A stretch of 5,196 nt of DNA, from contig CALBSF010000211.1 of the NCBI GenBank assembly GCA_937927795.1, positions 1 through 5,196 on the forward strand. Reading direction: 5' to 3'. Of the stretch, positions 4,619-5,196 are shown in pieces; the first letter of the stretch is position 1; every line of letters starts with the position of its first letter. Made by a program: the position numbers and the translations under genes. The stretch is from an uncultured Rickettsiales bacterium. GTDB taxonomy: Bacteria > Pseudomonadota > Alphaproteobacteria > Rickettsiales > UBA1997. The notes below the pieces were generated by a model. That model saw only the letters and a program-made list of their open reading frames with translations, was not told the DNA's origin and made no database searches.

Positions 4619-5196
4619 ATGACAATCTTTCTATATAAAAACGATTTACCTGATAATTTAAATTTTGGCGATTCAATCGCTATTGACACTGAAACAATGG
4701 GTTTAAACCTGCTTAGAGACCGTTTGTGCTTAGTGCAAATTTCAAGCGGCGATGGCCATGCTCATTTAGTGCAATTTGATTTAGGAAATTACGGCGCGCC
4801 AAATTTAAAAAAGCTTTTATCTAACGATAATATTTTAAAAATATTTCACTTTGCGCGCTTTGATTTAGCTTGTTTGCAGCATTATTTACAAATTGAAATT
4901 AAAAATATTTACTGCACCAAAATCGCCTCAAAGCTTGTGCGCACTTATACCGAGTCTCACGGCTTAAAAACTTTATGCGAAGAAATTTTGGGAATAGAAA
5001 TTTCTAAAAAACAACAATCATCTGATTGGGGAAGTTATCAATTACATGAAAAACAAACAGAATATGCTGCATCTGATGTTTTATATCTTCATAGATTGAA
5101 AGAAAAATTAGATGAGAAATTAAAAAGAGAGAATCGTTATGAGATTTTTAAATCTTGCTTGGAATTTTTACCAACTAGGGTAAGGCTTGATATGCA
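4619..5196 (+). CDS. rnd: Ribonuclease D, short DEDDy exonuclease (3' end cut off)
   Basis: A 3'-5' exoribonuclease that matures structured RNAs such as tRNA. The frame is open from the ATG at 4619 to the window edge (192 complete codons, no stop), so the gene is partial only because the window ends. The DEDDy active site is complete: Exo I in AIDTETMGL (residues 21-29, Asp23 and Glu25), Exo II in HFARFDL (77-83, Asp82) and Exo III in EYAASDVLYL (148-157, Tyr149 and Asp153). The N-terminus MTIFLYKNDLPDNL matches the start typical of short alphaproteobacterial RNase D proteins of roughly 200-210 aa, which lack the HRDC domain of E. coli Rnd, so only a few C-terminal residues are probably missing. 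It begins 2 nt after the RDD stop, implying co-transcription and possibly coupled translation. Confidence 0.95.
   Translation, partial: MTIFLYKNDLPDNLNFGDSIAIDTETMGLNLLRDRLCLVQISSGDGHAHLVQFDLGNYGAPNLKKLLSNDNILKIFHFARFDLACLQHYLQIEIKNIYCTKIASKLVRTYTESHGLKTLCEEILGIEISKKQQSSDWGSYQLHEKQTEYAASDVLYLHRLKEKLDEKLKRENRYEIFKSCLEFLPTRVRLDM

Noticed and set aside
173..5196. Alternative genetic code (TGA as Trp)
   Set aside because: Trp codons checked are TGG and no in-frame TGA occurs in the genes read, so the standard bacterial code suffices.

Overview
The window looks like one end of an AT-rich alphaproteobacterial contig. The case rests on protein style. The RNase D is the short form without HRDC and has the IDTETMGL exonuclease motif. 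PGK carries FSxxHRAHAS and ends in the alphaproteobacterial manner. The COG2945-type hydrolase has the HPHPLHGGTMNNK block. Low GC, lysine-rich small proteins and dispersed palindromes built on GTCATTGCGAGC...GCAATCC suggest a Rickettsiales- or Holosporales-like, possibly host-associated, bacterium. This placement is inference. Having pgk argues against the genus Rickettsia itself, which lacks glycolysis. No internal TGA is seen in the genes read, and their stops are TAA or TAG, so nothing points to a changed genetic code.

Layout. Bases 1-26 are Illumina adapter, not genome. They abut a truncated palindromic repeat (27-101). On the minus strand, a 66-aa unrecognised protein (937-1137) and an alpha/beta hydrolase with a very basic C-terminal tail (173-931) form a two-gene unit with a 5-nt gap. 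A 92-bp divergent intergenic region separates them from pgk (1230-2438, plus strand). A 313-bp gap follows pgk. It holds a near-perfect 29-bp-stem palindrome, a degenerate partial copy of it and a strong sigma70-like promoter. That promoter precedes a 69-aa putative lipoprotein (2752-2961). A clear intrinsic terminator (2977-3008) then ends only 5 nt before thiL (3014-3964). thiL overlaps an RDD-family membrane protein gene (best start 3954, end 4616), which is followed after 2 nt by an RNase D gene (4619 to beyond the window end).

How the genes fit together. PGK serves glycolysis/gluconeogenesis, ThiL makes thiamine diphosphate, and RNase D trims structured RNA. The RDD protein and the lipoprotein are envelope proteins of unknown role. 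thiL-RDD-rnd are physically coupled and probably co-transcribed, but no promoter fits between the terminator and thiL, so thiL expression must involve readthrough, control at the hairpin, or an internal upstream promoter. I see no tRNA, rRNA, CRISPR, transposase or known riboswitch. No wholly new system is evident. The points most worth a second look are the covarying palindrome family, the terminator in the thiL leader, the basic hydrolase tail, and the adapter/repeat at the contig end.
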